Source: Bolinopsis microptera
Taxonomy: Eukaryota; Ctenophora; Tentaculata; Lobata; Bolinopsidae
DNA: 64,000 bases
Assembly (NCBI RefSeq): GCF_026151205.1
Contig: NC_087078.1
Coordinates: 16,137,118 to 16,201,117 of the forward strand
Direction of reading: 5' to 3'
Shown here: one piece after another, positions 12,357 to 22,838 of the stretch
Layout: each line of letters begins with the position of its first letter
Position numbering within the stretch: the first letter of the stretch is position 1
Notes under the pieces: model-generated
What the model was told of the DNA's origin: nothing
The model's database searches: none
What the model saw: only the letters and a program-made list of their open reading frames with translations
Program-made: the position numbers and the translations under genes

Positions 12357-13280
12357 ATGTTTTTCTTGTTCCTTTGTGTTATCTACCTGCCTGTAGTTGC
12401 ATCAACTGATAAGGAGTACACTGCCCTGCACTTTGGAACTTCTTCCAGCGATCGCATTAGTTTCAACTATGACATGGCCCCATTCCGAGATTCTCTCTCC
12501 ATATGCACGTGGATCAAACGTATCTCCACCTCATCTATATACCCGGTAGTGTTTAATTACTATGCAGCTAGCAGTCACGAGATTTTGATTGGGCCTGATG
12601 GGTACCATAACAGAGTAGTAGCTGATAAAGGTTTAGATAGCAGACGCAACCTTTTCACAGTACCAGTGGGCACGTGGTTTAGTTATTGCATAACGTGGTC
12701 TGTAGCGTCCAGGACAATAAAGTTATACATGGACGGTGATTTGGTAGGAACAGACCAGACTACATCGGGGAGGAGGCTGACAATGGGAGGGCAGTTATGG
12801 TTTGGTAATATCCATGGTGGACATTCTAGTCATGTGTTTGGAGGAGACATTTATCAGTTCAATGTATATTCCAATGTATTGGAGTCAGCTGAAATAAAGA
12901 AAATAGCAGAAGGGGGACTATGTTTTGATTTAAAGGAATTTTCCGACACTAGGATCCTTCGATGGGAAGATATTCTGGACAGATCACGGAGTGGGTCTGT
13001 GAGTGAGGTAAAAGTGTGTGAGTGGATAAGGAAACTAGATAATCAGTTGAGGGAGTCACAAGAGAAACTGGCAAGTGCGACTAAAACGCTGAACGGAACA
13101 GAGGCTCAACTTAGTAGGTCGGAGGAGAAAGTGGAGACACTAGCCAATCTTCTTAATTCAACTCAAGAAGAGTTGGAGTGAACTCGACTGAATTTCACTG
13201 AAGCTAAGAAGAAGCTTAATGTAACGAAGGAAAAGCTGGTCACTACAGAGGAGGAGCTGAAGGGTGTAACATCTGATCTG

Positions 13281-13456
13281 GAGGAGGTAACTGCTGAGCT
13301 GGAGGGGGTGACTGCTGAGCTGGAGGGGGTGACTGCTGAGCTGGAGGGGGTGACTGCTGAGCTGGAGGGGGTGACTGCTGAGCTGGAGGGGGTGACTGCT
13401 GAGCTGGAGGGGGTGACTGCTGATCTGGAAGAGGTGACTGCTGAGCTGGATGAGGT
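13281..13456 (+). repeat. 21-bp coding tandem repeat in copy A
   Basis: Seven or so near-identical 21-bp units encode EGVTAEL within the coiled coil. Copy B has only about two such units at the same place. The unit is a multiple of three and of the heptad, so expansion lengthens the coiled coil without shifting the frame. Confidence 0.9.
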
Positions 13457-14733
13457 GACTGCTGATATGAACAGGACTGAAACTGCATTGGAAACAGTGA
13501 CCGGAGATCTAAACTCGACACAAGCAGAACTAGGAGCTGTAAGTGATGACCTGGAAACTTGCTCCGCTGGCTTAAAAGACATAGGGAGAAAGTTTAAAGA
13601 ATCTCGAACATTCCACAATGTCACCAGATGGGATGTCCTGTTTACTCCCCCATACTTCAACAAGGTCTTCTCAAATGATCTGTTCCGGCAACTCACCAAA
13701 AGTTGGAATATGTTGGGTAAGTGACGTTGGGAATGCTTTTGCTTTCTCTGTTGTTATTGTTACTATCAACTATGTTATTATATAAATTACTATTATATAA
13801 CTTTATTCAAATCAAAAATAGAACATAAATGAACATCTTAAAGATCTGATAAGTAGCCAGAAAAAAATAAATACTGATACACAAGCTATAACAATTACTT
13901 CCATCCCGCTCTATCAGATGCTAAAAATCTTAAATTGTACAAATCGTCTGTATTCAACTATGTATGATTGTTTTTCACCTAACCAGGTTTAAAAAAATTA
14001 CTGTGCGATTTATACCTTACGAGACATATTTATATGGTACGAAATTTGGGGATTTTTGGAAAAAATCCCCATATTTTCGTACTACCAAAATTGTGGCCGC
14101 CATTTCAAAATCCCACACATTAATTTGTATGTAATTGGCTTAAATAGGGCTAATTTGAGGTGAATTTGTCAAATAAGTTGTTTTACGTGTTTTGTGAGAC
14201 AAGGATACGCATTTCTCAGGTAAATAGAAAGTTCCTTAGTATAAAAATTACTGAATAGAAAATACTGGTTTTTCAGTGTTACGTGAAAAACGTGCGTCAG
14301 ATTCAAAATTATCTCACATATGATTTTATATAGACTTCTATAACAACGACTTTTTTTTTTATCAATAAACTTTCAAATTGTTACACAAATACATCATTTT
14401 ATTTCAAAGAAAATATCGCCGAATGACCTTACATGCCTTGACAAGTGACCGAGTGTAAACAAAATAAGGGACACCGAAACACCAGTTGACCAGTAAACTG
14501 ATCATAGCAATTACATCGGGCCCTAAATGCACCTATGAGTGAAGCGATGCTGCAACCAAGGCATGCTAGGTTTATTCCATTGAACTAATAAGGTTACAGC
14601 CTAAAATATAAATATAATAAATAACAAAGTACCATAAATCATAATTATAAACACACTTTATTTAACATATTTTATTAATTATACTGCATATCAATTTATA
14701 TTTAGACAATATAGTTACATTAAGGTAAATTGT

Positions 14734-17700
14734 TTAACTGTCAGAGGATGTTATATGGTCGTTTAGAACTGTCCAGAGGTACTTAATTAAATGGGTTTTA
14801 AACACGGATGGCCTTGAGATTTCCCTTAATTCATAAGGGAGTTTATTCCAAAGAATGTGTGCTCTGTAAAAGTAAGACTTAGATATGCCTGAACATCTGG
14901 TCTGGCTTGACGTAAGGTTTTGTGGAACTTGAGGAGAAATGTCACTAATCATACTGAGATCGTCTAGATGTGATCGCCTTAACCTACTTCCCATGAAACG
15001 TCGTAAGTAAGGTGGAAATGTCACAACTGACATGTCATAAAAAATATTATGAAAATATAATATATCCTTGTAATCAAACCTTACCGAGAGTGGAAGGATA
15101 TTTAGTTCCTTACACGCTATGAAATACCTTTTTTTGTCCCTAAGGCTCGAGTAAATATCATTAAGGATCCACTTGATACCTCTTTTTTGTATCGATTCAA
15201 GTTTCTCCACCGAGGTTTCTGAATGAGGCCGCCAGACAATTGTGCAGTGTTCGAAATGACTTCTAACCTGAGATAGATAGAAGGCCCGACGTTTTTTAGT
15301 GTTCTTGGTGAAGTAACATGTTCTTTTTAGAAGGCCTAACCTCTGACTAGCCTTAGAGTATATCATATCACAGTGATGTGACCAATCTAACTTACTATTG
15401 ATATGTACTCCAAGATCTTTTTCAATGTCTGTGTATTCGATAGCCGTTTCATTCATTGAGTACACAAAATTAACACTACGATTCATAGAATATGCTCGGG
15501 TAATAGAAAGAACGTGACTTTTTGAAGGGTGAAACACCATCTTATTATGATGAGCCCAATTTTGAAGACTGTTAATATCCCGCTGGAGCAGCCAATGGTC
15601 ATCCTGGGACGTGATTCTACGCCATATTTTTGTATCATCAGCATACATGGTTATATTTGTTTCCGTTGACAAATCCTCTGTAATGTCATTAAGAAAAAGT
15701 ATAAATAAAGTAGGCCCTAAAATTGAGCCCTGGGGGACACCTGATCTAACCTGACAGGGAGCAGACATTTTATTTCCAATGACAACCCTTTGGTATCTGT
15801 TTTCAAGGTAGCACTTGAAGAATCTCAGTAGAGATGCATCAATGTTATATTGTTCTTTGAGCTTCAACAGAATTATGTCGTGGTTGACAGAATCAAAAGC
15901 TTTTTGGAAATCAAAGTATATTATGTCAGTGCGAACATTGTCATTGAGAGATAGGGCTAAGCTGTCACAGAAATTTACTAGCTGAGTTGTACATGATTTC
16001 CTACTCATAAAACCATGTTGACGTTGATCAATAAGATGTTCACATCGATTGAGCAATTCATCCCGGATTACTTTTTCGTAAACTTTCATAATAATGCTTG
16101 TCAGAGAAATTGGCCTATAGTTGTTAACTTCAATTTTAGAGCCTTTTTTATGAACTGGAACAACGTTTGCCATTTTCCAATCTGCTGGAATACATCCAGT
16201 TTTATAAGAAGCTTCAAAAAGGATAGCAAGAGGCTTAGACAGGCTCACTAAACAGTACTTTAAAATTCTTCCATGGATATTGTCGGCCCCTTGCGCTTTA
16301 CTTGGATCAATATTTTCAAGTAAACCTTTGATTTTACAAGTGTCGAAATTGACCTGAAAATCACGGTCACTGGAAAAGTCGATATCTATATCATAATCAC
16401 TACCCTCTGTAAACTGTTCGTTAAAATATTTATTGAATAACTCACACTGTCCTTGCGGATCGGACCGTAGGCAACCATTGTAGCTGACTGTTTCAGGAAT
16501 GCGATTAGAGTTTGATTTAGATTTCACAAAAGACCAGAACTTTTTGTTAATGAGATTTCTGTTATCATCATCTTCAAAGTTTGCGTCCAATTTTGCATCA
16601 ACGAGATTTTTAAAATCCCTCCTAGCTTTGGAAAATTTTAAATATTTTTTTGGATTAGAAGACTGTTTCCATTCGTCATGTAGTCGCTCCTTTTTTCTAC
16701 ATAAATCAAAGACATCTGAGTCAAACCATGGGGGTTGAAATTCATCGGAGACAGATATCTTAGGAATATGTGAATTACAATGAGAAGTGAAAATAGTATT
16801 GAAAACTGACCAGGCCTCTTCGACTGGTTTACCACTAAGTAGATGTTCCCAGTTTTCAGAATTCAGTGCATTATTTAAATTGGTCCAATTGGCCCTTTTG
16901 AAGCTATAGATTTTTCGTTTGGTAGACTTTTTCTTTCTAGCGTTAAGTCTTATGTCAAATCTTATCGCATAGTGATCCGACCCACAAATACCATGTTTAC
17001 TGTCAACAATTAATTCTGATATAATTTCTGGCTTATCCGTCAAAACTACATCTAGAACATTTCCCCTGTAATGTGTAGGGTCTGTTACCAGCTGCTGTAA
17101 AGATAAATCATTAAACGTATCAATGAATGCTTGTTCAATAGGAACAGAGGAGGAGCCCTCATCCCATCTGACCTGGGGCATATTCAAATCACCAACCAAG
17201 GTAATGCTCTGTACTCTTCTACGCCTACGGATGTTATGTAGGTATTGCTTGACTCTATCATGGTTATCATTGCCAAGTGTGCCAACTCTGTAGAACGAGC
17301 TTAATATGGATTTTCTTCCTAACTTGTCAGAAAGCTCAATACTCAAAATCTCGGCTCTACATTTGACAGGAATGATTTTAGATTCTATGTCAAGACAATG
17401 TTTTATGGCAATAAGGACACCACCCCCATTTACTCTGAATTTCCGACTATTCTGGGGGTCCGGGGGATGAGTAAAGCTAGAACGGTCAAGTCTAAATACT
17501 TTGTAATCAGCTGTCGAGATGATTTCACTATCATGGATATTGTCCTTTAACCATGTTTCATTATAAACAACAATATCTGGTTTATTGATATAAATAAAAT
17601 GGTTTAGTTCGTGAATTTTTGTAGAGTGGAGAGTGGGATTTGCATCTCCAAGTTCACCAAAAGGGATCAAGCCCTGAACGTTACAATAAAAAACTGAGCA

Positions 17701-18213
17701 GTTTCCCGGGGGTCCTGGATTTTTCATGCTAGGGTTACAAATAAAGATAAGGAGAAAGTTTATGAGTAGTATCCAAAGGTAAAGTGATGCAGTTATATTT
17801 TGTAGATATGGGATTAAGCCTCGTTTGGAATTGTATTTAAAAAACAACGTATGTAGTGTTTTACCTCTAATAGATAAGCTACTCATTGTACGTCTAATTG
17901 CAATACCAAAGATAACAAGGTAGAAATTGCAAAGTAAATTACCAAGACTGTTAATATTTAGTAGGAGTGGAGATTTAATAAGCTGTATCAGTTTAGCAGG
18001 GTTTGTAGGTGGGTTTTCCAAAATACAGGTGGTAAAACAGAGTAACATAACAAGGACGAAATAATAGTATATAAAAGCAAGACATATGTGATGTGGTTTG
18101 AATGAGTTTTGAACGGGTGTGGAGTGTATTACTGAATTCTTTGTTCTCTTCTTGTTTGAGTGGCTATTATTAAAGTAGCCAATACGTTTTCTATATGTTT
18201 CTAACTCAATCAT
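14734..18213 (-). CDS. LINE ORF2: APE endonuclease and reverse transcriptase
   Basis: The first ATG is at 18213, giving 1,159 residues. The frame continues upstream to 18318 without an ATG. Residues 43-65, 91-106 and 141-159 are hydrophobic, unusual at the front of ORF2, and are followed by NPGP at about 165-168, reminiscent of the end of 2A ribosome-skipping peptides although the usual DxE before it is absent. Then comes an APE-type endonuclease (YCNVQG, NETW, VGDLN and SDH motifs), then RT with SGVPQGS and the catalytic YADD (bases 15634-15645, residue ~857) and a CR1-like C-terminal domain. It nicks DNA and copies the element RNA by target-primed reverse transcription. No broken motif is seen. 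Confidence 0.9.
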   Translation of the reverse strand: MIELETYRKRIGYFNNSHSNKKRTKNSVIHSTPVQNSFKPHHICLAFIYYYFVLVMLLCFTTCILENPPTNPAKLIQLIKSPLLLNINSLGNLLCNFYLVIFGIAIRRTMSSLSIRGKTLHTLFFKYNSKRGLIPYLQNITASLYLWILLINFLLIFICNPSMKNPGPPGNCSVFYCNVQGLIPFGELGDANPTLHSTKIHELNHFIYINKPDIVVYNETWLKDNIHDSEIISTADYKVFRLDRSSFTHPPDPQNSRKFRVNGGGVLIAIKHCLDIESKIIPVKCRAEILSIELSDKLGRKSILSSFYRVGTLGNDNHDRVKQYLHNIRRRRRVQSITLVGDLNMPQVRWDEGSSSVPIEQAFIDTFNDLSLQQLVTDPTHYRGNVLDVVLTDKPEIISELIVDSKHGICGSDHYAIRFDIRLNARKKKSTKRKIYSFKRANWTNLNNALNSENWEHLLSGKPVEEAWSVFNTIFTSHCNSHIPKISVSDEFQPPWFDSDVFDLCRKKERLHDEWKQSSNPKKYLKFSKARRDFKNLVDAKLDANFEDDDNRNLINKKFWSFVKSKSNSNRIPETVSYNGCLRSDPQGQCELFNKYFNEQFTEGSDYDIDIDFSSDRDFQVNFDTCKIKGLLENIDPSKAQGADNIHGRILKYCLVSLSKPLAILFEASYKTGCIPADWKMANVVPVHKKGSKIEVNNYRPISLTSIIMKVYEKVIRDELLNRCEHLIDQRQHGFMSRKSCTTQLVNFCDSLALSLNDNVRTDIIYFDFQKAFDSVNHDIILLKLKEQYNIDASLLRFFKCYLENRYQRVVIGNKMSAPCQVRSGVPQGSILGPTLFILFLNDITEDLSTETNITMYADDTKIWRRITSQDDHWLLQRDINSLQNWAHHNKMVFHPSKSHVLSITRAYSMNRSVNFVYSMNETAIEYTDIEKDLGVHINSKLDWSHHCDMIYSKASQRLGLLKRTCYFTKNTKKRRAFYLSQVRSHFEHCTIVWRPHSETSVEKLESIQKRGIKWILNDIYSSLRDKKRYFIACKELNILPLSVRFDYKDILYFHNIFYDMSVVTFPPYLRRFMGSRLRRSHLDDLSMISDISPQVPQNLTSSQTRCSGISKSYFYRAHILWNKLPYELREISRPSVFKTHLIKYLWTVLNDHITSSDS

Positions 18214-18730
18214 GTGAAATCTAACAATAAAACGACCGACTGTGGAGCAATAATTCCCTTTACGGTGTGTAATTTGTACTTGTATTATTGTCCGTGTCCA
18301 GTTTGTTTGCGTGATCAACGCCCGTCCGTGATTAGTTATACTATCATAATCAGTTATGTGATATAATCACGTAACTGTAGAATTCATTTTCATCTATTTA
18401 AATTGAGAAAATAAGCAATATTCTGAGAAACGGAGATAACTCGTCTTAGATTAGATAAGATGTGATCAGCCAATCAGCTCATTCGAAGAGTGATGGACAT
18501 AGATGCTGGACTAATATTGAGGCTCATGATGAATTAAAATTATACGTGATATTATTTAGGTATAACTTAGGCTGAAATTTGTTCGAATTTAGTTTACAGG
18601 TTATTATGGTGGATTTATAAGGTGACCATTTCCGCAGTTTGTTCTGTCAGCTACATGCTTGTTTAGTCGGTCTTGTTCTGTTCTTGAGTGAAATTGTTAA
18701 GTAGTGCAGCAATTCTATCATAAAGATTAA

Positions 18731-20440
18731 TCACTTAACACGAAAAGAAAACTGACATAATAAATTTCTATACTGGCGCCGCAGGGGCAGATATCCTCTC
18801 TTTAGTCCTAGAGAAAGTAGAATGCAGTGAACCCAACACTCAGATAGCACGGATTGACCAGACAAATTAAAGTGAAGGCCATCTCGTGCCAGGTGTGAGG
18901 TGCCAAATTTCAAGTTATCAAACAGTTTGAAGTTAGAAGTATGAACTGAAAGTTCGAACAATGTCATGTTCAGCTGGTCGATAGATTTGTTCATGTTGTT
19001 GAATCTGTCGGCGCTCATGTTGAGAGGTGAAATTGAATCAAAAATGAACTTAGTGTTTTTATATTGATTCACTGAGCGTTCAACAAAGTTGTGTAGAGTC
19101 GAGGGGTGAACGCGGTGTTTTCTGAGGTCGTTGATGCCCGCAGAGAGGAGAACAACATCAGCCTGCTCAATGGATCTGCAGTGCTGGTGTAGATCCCGCA
19201 GATGAAAGAGATCCTCTCTGAAGGCAACAACTGGCTCATGCAATGTGGAACAATCAAACGACTTATTCTTCGAATCTGAAAGAATCAACACCCTTTTAGG
19301 CCGAGCATGACTAGAATTACCCCTCTGGTATGGTGCTGATGCATGGCGGAGGACCCTGCAGGTAATGCTAATTCTAGTGCCAGAGAAATCTTGTTCCTTG
19401 ACCCGGGGTACACTGTGGTCAAACACATCCTGGCTAGCCCGAGTCATCGTGTACATTGACCCATGTTCTGGGGTCAGGGAGAACCGCTTATAGCTACCAG
19501 GTGGTTTTATTCTGAACACTACGGGGCGAGGGGCACCCAGCGTGATGGTTAGAATGGTGCTTTCTGGGTCTATTGATGGCTCGTTATCCTTGTGTGGCGG
19601 GATGTGTGAGATATGTTTATCATATTTGGTCACGAGGAAACTGTTGAACGGTTTGGCCTGGTCAGGGAATAGGGAGTTCAAATGATCAACAATATTCGCC
19701 AGATAAGTGTTGGTGCTGATTTCACGTGCCACATGGCGGCCTCCAGCATACTCATAAGGCATGTTCCCATAGTGGGCAACTTTCCTATTTCCAAAATTGC
19801 GGTCATATGTTGTGTTGTTGTCCAAATGCGCAGCTTGAAACTGTTTAAATAAATTTTCTGCATAAAGTGTATAAGGCATGATACCTTCAGGCTCCAGGTT
19901 ACTAGTACTGCGAGTTGTTGAGGATGGTGTAGGTAGGATGGCAGGAGTCGGCAGGAGGGGGACGTCACGGGCTGCAGGAGCTGCTGGCTGTTGTAGGTCT
20001 TTAACGAGCGTCTGGGCACGGACTACGTTCTCCTTCAGCTGCTCCAGTTGTTTGTTTGCTTCCGACACGTGCCTCGCAAAATTAGAGGTTAATTTGTTGA
20101 GATCGTGTGTTAAGTCGGTACTGTCTTCTATGACTACTTGTTTAAAATGTTCAGTAAGCGAGTTACTTTTACGTATTTTGCCTCGAGCTTTGATGAACTT
20201 CTCATTACAAGTTCTTTCGAGTTCAAGTGTCATTTGATCTTCCGAGAGCTGATCAACAAGGTCAAGGCAGAGTTGTGGACTAAATGACTTCATGGTAGTT
20301 TGAGTGCCCCTATCTACCGTACCTGTGTAAAGGGGGTCTGCCAGGTAGCCCTTAGAGTCTGCGGTAGCGGTGGGCGTGCCGCTACCTGGCAGCCCGAGAG
20401 TCCGTTGAGAAGAAGTTGGAGTGTTTGTAGTGGTATCCAT
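18731..20440 (-). CDS. LINE ORF1: coiled coil + AlkB-like dioxygenase + SGNH hydrolase
   Basis: 569 residues, ATG at 20440. In order: Ser/Thr-rich start; helical region with probable coiled coil (about 95-150); Pro-rich linker (151-175); an AlkB-type Fe(II)/2-oxoglutarate dioxygenase (about 190-365) with HxD at H283/D285, distal H342 and the RxxxxxR signature at R356-R362, preceded by N266...Y273 as in AlkB; then an SGNH/GDSL-type hydrolase (about 382-545) with the nucleophile in SDS (S390), GIND (N437) and DGLH (D520/H523). All expected catalytic residues are present. CR1 ORF1 esterase domains are known; an added AlkB domain suggests repair or demethylation of the element's own RNA or cDNA (inference). 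The usual CCHC knuckles are absent. Confidence 0.88.
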   Translation of the reverse strand: MDTTTNTPTSSQRTLGLPGSGTPTATADSKGYLADPLYTGTVDRGTQTTMKSFSPQLCLDLVDQLSEDQMTLELERTCNEKFIKARGKIRKSNSLTEHFKQVVIEDSTDLTHDLNKLTSNFARHVSEANKQLEQLKENVVRAQTLVKDLQQPAAPAARDVPLLPTPAILPTPSSTTRSTSNLEPEGIMPYTLYAENLFKQFQAAHLDNNTTYDRNFGNRKVAHYGNMPYEYAGGRHVAREISTNTYLANIVDHLNSLFPDQAKPFNSFLVTKYDKHISHIPPHKDNEPSIDPESTILTITLGAPRPVVFRIKPPGSYKRFSLTPEHGSMYTMTRASQDVFDHSVPRVKEQDFSGTRISITCRVLRHASAPYQRGNSSHARPKRVLILSDSKNKSFDCSTLHEPVVAFREDLFHLRDLHQHCRSIEQADVVLLSAGINDLRKHRVHPSTLHNFVERSVNQYKNTKFIFDSISPLNMSADRFNNMNKSIDQLNMTLFELSVHTSNFKLFDNLKFGTSHLARDGLHFNLSGQSVLSECWVHCILLSLGLKRGYLPLRRQYRNLLCQFSFRVK

Positions 20441-21373
20441 GGTCAGTCAGCAAGGAATAATTCGCGTCGCACAGTCGGTCTTCTTATCAGTTTTAATCCA
20501 TTAGCGAATTTAAACAAACGTATTAAAAATTGCAAATGAGCTAGATTCACACTAGAAAAACATTAAGTACAAAATGGAATAAGGAAGACATGCAATTTTC
20601 ACCCTTATGGAATAACTTGAACAGCTAAACATTGTCGTTAAACAAATGGATCCTGCTCCGAAAATTTTGATTTCTCTGAAATAATTTAGCGTGAAAATGC
20701 GACAATTTAATTTGGGGTACGAAATTTGGGGATTTCTGAAAAAAATCCCCATATTTTCCTTCCCCCATAATTCCGATCCCCAGAATTATGATCCACATAA
20801 ATATGTCTTGTAAGGTAGTTAAGTTTTTGCAAAGTAAACTTTAAATTTTGATATTTTATTTATTAATATTGGTGTTCATTGGATTTAACATTTCAGAAAG
20901 GTTTGTGGGCACGAACATGACGGAGGGTGTTATACAACATTTCCGGCACTTCCACCGAAATAAAATGTGCGAAGCCTTCGAGCTCACAATGCTTGGTAAG
21001 TTTCGAACAAGCGAGTATATAAAAATTTGGAATATGTACTATGTAATTTTGTGGTTTAGCTACTGCTAGTGTAATATTACTATTAGGGACTGTAGAATCT
21101 TCAAATCTTATATAGTCAACTTTATCATGTCTATCATTTTAATAATTATTATTGAGTACCAAATCATTATTATTGAATACCAACCCTCCAAGGTTAATAC
21201 TGCCAACAACGCTGGAGTAAACCCCCTTTTAACGTACCAGATTAAGGTAACACAACATTATTTTTTCAGAGCACTTTAAGGGTACCGAGATCACAACAGG
21301 ACTTATAGATCACTTCATGGAAACTCATACGGAGGAATCAGATTGCGAGAACGACACAGACACTGAATCATAG

Positions 21374-22832
21374 GCCGGGGACGACGCGAGCCAACTTCTT
21401 TTGACACTGAATCATAGGCCGGAGACGAGCCAAGTTCTTTTTGCTGTGTTCTTCTCACATAGTTTTTAAAGTATGTATTATGATTTTATCAACTTATTAA
21501 AGTTAATGAGGCTGTAAGTTGAATACCTCATACAAACAGTTTTAAGTTATTTGTCAAAACATTGCAATATGCATTGTAAAATGTGGTTGCATTTGTTGGG
21601 GGTCGTTCACATATTACGTAATCAATTATTTTAGCAATTTTTACCCCCTCCCCCTCCGTAATCAACCGTAATCAAGACCCAACCCCCCTCCCGACAGCAA
21701 CATTACGTAATCATGGCCTGCCCCCCCCCCCCCCCCCCACTTTTGACTTTTTCCTTGAAAAACACTTTTCTTTACGTTTCATGCTACGCTGATCATAATG
21801 AGCTGAAATCATTGTAATGATATCCGGCCAAACACCTTTCAAACAAATTAGATAGGGGGCCAATGGCATACAAATTCAGACCTAATTTTTTACAAAATGT
21901 TGACCTAGTAAAACTAAAGGACGAAATAATTTGAATCAAATATTCATCTAAAATCTAAATATCATTTCGAACAACTAAAAGATAATTTGTTTGCCCGTAT
22001 TTCGACCTTCAACAATTTTCAGCCCAAACACAAATTTTTTAAAATTTGTAAATTTTCAAATTTATCTTAAATTTGGTACTTACTAAACGTTTTGCCTTTC
22101 CAAAATGTAAACAATCCAGTAAAAATATTTCCGAAATTTATAAGTTTCCACACATAATGAGAAATATTGTATAAGTATGGCGTATGCTTGAATTAGCCTC
22201 GCAACATTGGCCGGACGACAGTGATTGTCACTGTGTCAGCCTCATACTCATAGTGGTCGGTTCAACCAGGTCACCTGCACAAAAACTTTGTGTCATTTAT
22301 AGTTAAGTGCATGGTCTTAACATTCCATTTCAAAACGTTGATAACTTCTTTATCTCTTTTACTATATATAAACTAATGAAGAATCTACAAATTCTTTTGG
22401 CTCGTCTGCTCTTTTAGACAAAGAATCGAAAGACGTAATAAATATAATAACTTGTACGGCTTACTACTTAGCATGCACCCTCTCCACTGGCTTAGCTACG
22501 ATGATGGGTCGAGCAGCATGTCTGATAAATATAAATAACACGTGATATTCGGCGTCAACTAACAAAGAAGTAGATCCAATAAAGAAGTTAACATGCCTAT
22601 GTAATATGCTTTCGCTTGAATTTGCATAGTTACGTTAGTTATTTTAAACTACATATTAATATTTTAAGCCATATCATTATCAAATTGTGATTTGTATTTT
22701 TAAGATCTCTGTACTCTGTAAAATTTTAAAAGTATTCATTAAAAAAATGTAGAAGTCGCATATTTTGGTTGTTGCATTGGCAGGGTATTAATAATAATAT
22801 TATGAAACTGAGAAACTTTAGACTCTAGATCA
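21374..22832. other. Non-coding DNA between gene A and the Polinton
   Basis: The duplicated block shared with gene B ends near 21597. At 21599-21740 lies a MITE-like end (GGGGTCGTTCACATATTACG) with CCCCCTCC-rich sequence and a poly-C run at about 21721-21738. The rest to 22832 is AT-rich with no gene. Confidence 0.55.
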
Positions 22833-22838
22833 GGCTAG

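Larger units (their letters stand above)
14080..20716 (-). mobile_element. Two-ORF CR1/L2-like LINE, apparently intact
   Basis: On the minus strand: about 275 bp of 5' leader, ORF1 (20440-18731), a ~0.5-kb spacer, ORF2 (endonuclease plus reverse transcriptase, 18213-14734) and about 650 bp of 3' region. Both ORFs are uninterrupted, suggesting a young element. It lies antisense within intron 1 of gene A. The exact ends are inferred from the flanking 42-bp direct repeat. Confidence 0.8.
14013..20817. mobile_element. TA-flanked DNA transposon, split by a LINE
   Basis: Inverted termini CCTTACGAGACATATTTAT (from 14015) and ATAAATATGTCTTGTAAGG (to 20815) are flanked by TA (14013-14014, 20816-20817). 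Gene B has the sequence without the insert in the same intron (near 37243-37250), which supports an insertion. Just inside the ends, a ~42-bp segment (GGTACGAAATTTGGGGATTT…) is present as a direct repeat at about 14036-14079 and 20717-20759, flanking the LINE. Reading: a small MITE carrying a later LINE insertion, with the direct repeat as a long target duplication. Confidence 0.7.
12357..21373 (+). pseudogene. Pentraxin/LamG + coiled-coil secreted protein, copy A (nonsense codon)
   Basis: Three exons inferred by comparison with copy B: 12357-13716, 20897-20995 and 21270-21373 (stop TAG), with GT-AG junctions and a total divisible by three. Residues 1-16 are a signal peptide. A LamG/pentraxin-like domain follows, with CxxW-type CTWIKR and the pentraxin-like YCITWS signature. 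Then comes a long heptad coiled coil. Codon 275 (13179-13181) is TGA where copy B has TCA; the frame is otherwise open to the end of exon 1. A 21-bp repeat (EGVTAEL) is expanded in the coiled coil. Intron 1 is 7.2 kb because of a nested transposon insertion. It could be a pseudogene, or a truncated secreted lectin-like protein that still functions. Confidence 0.75.
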
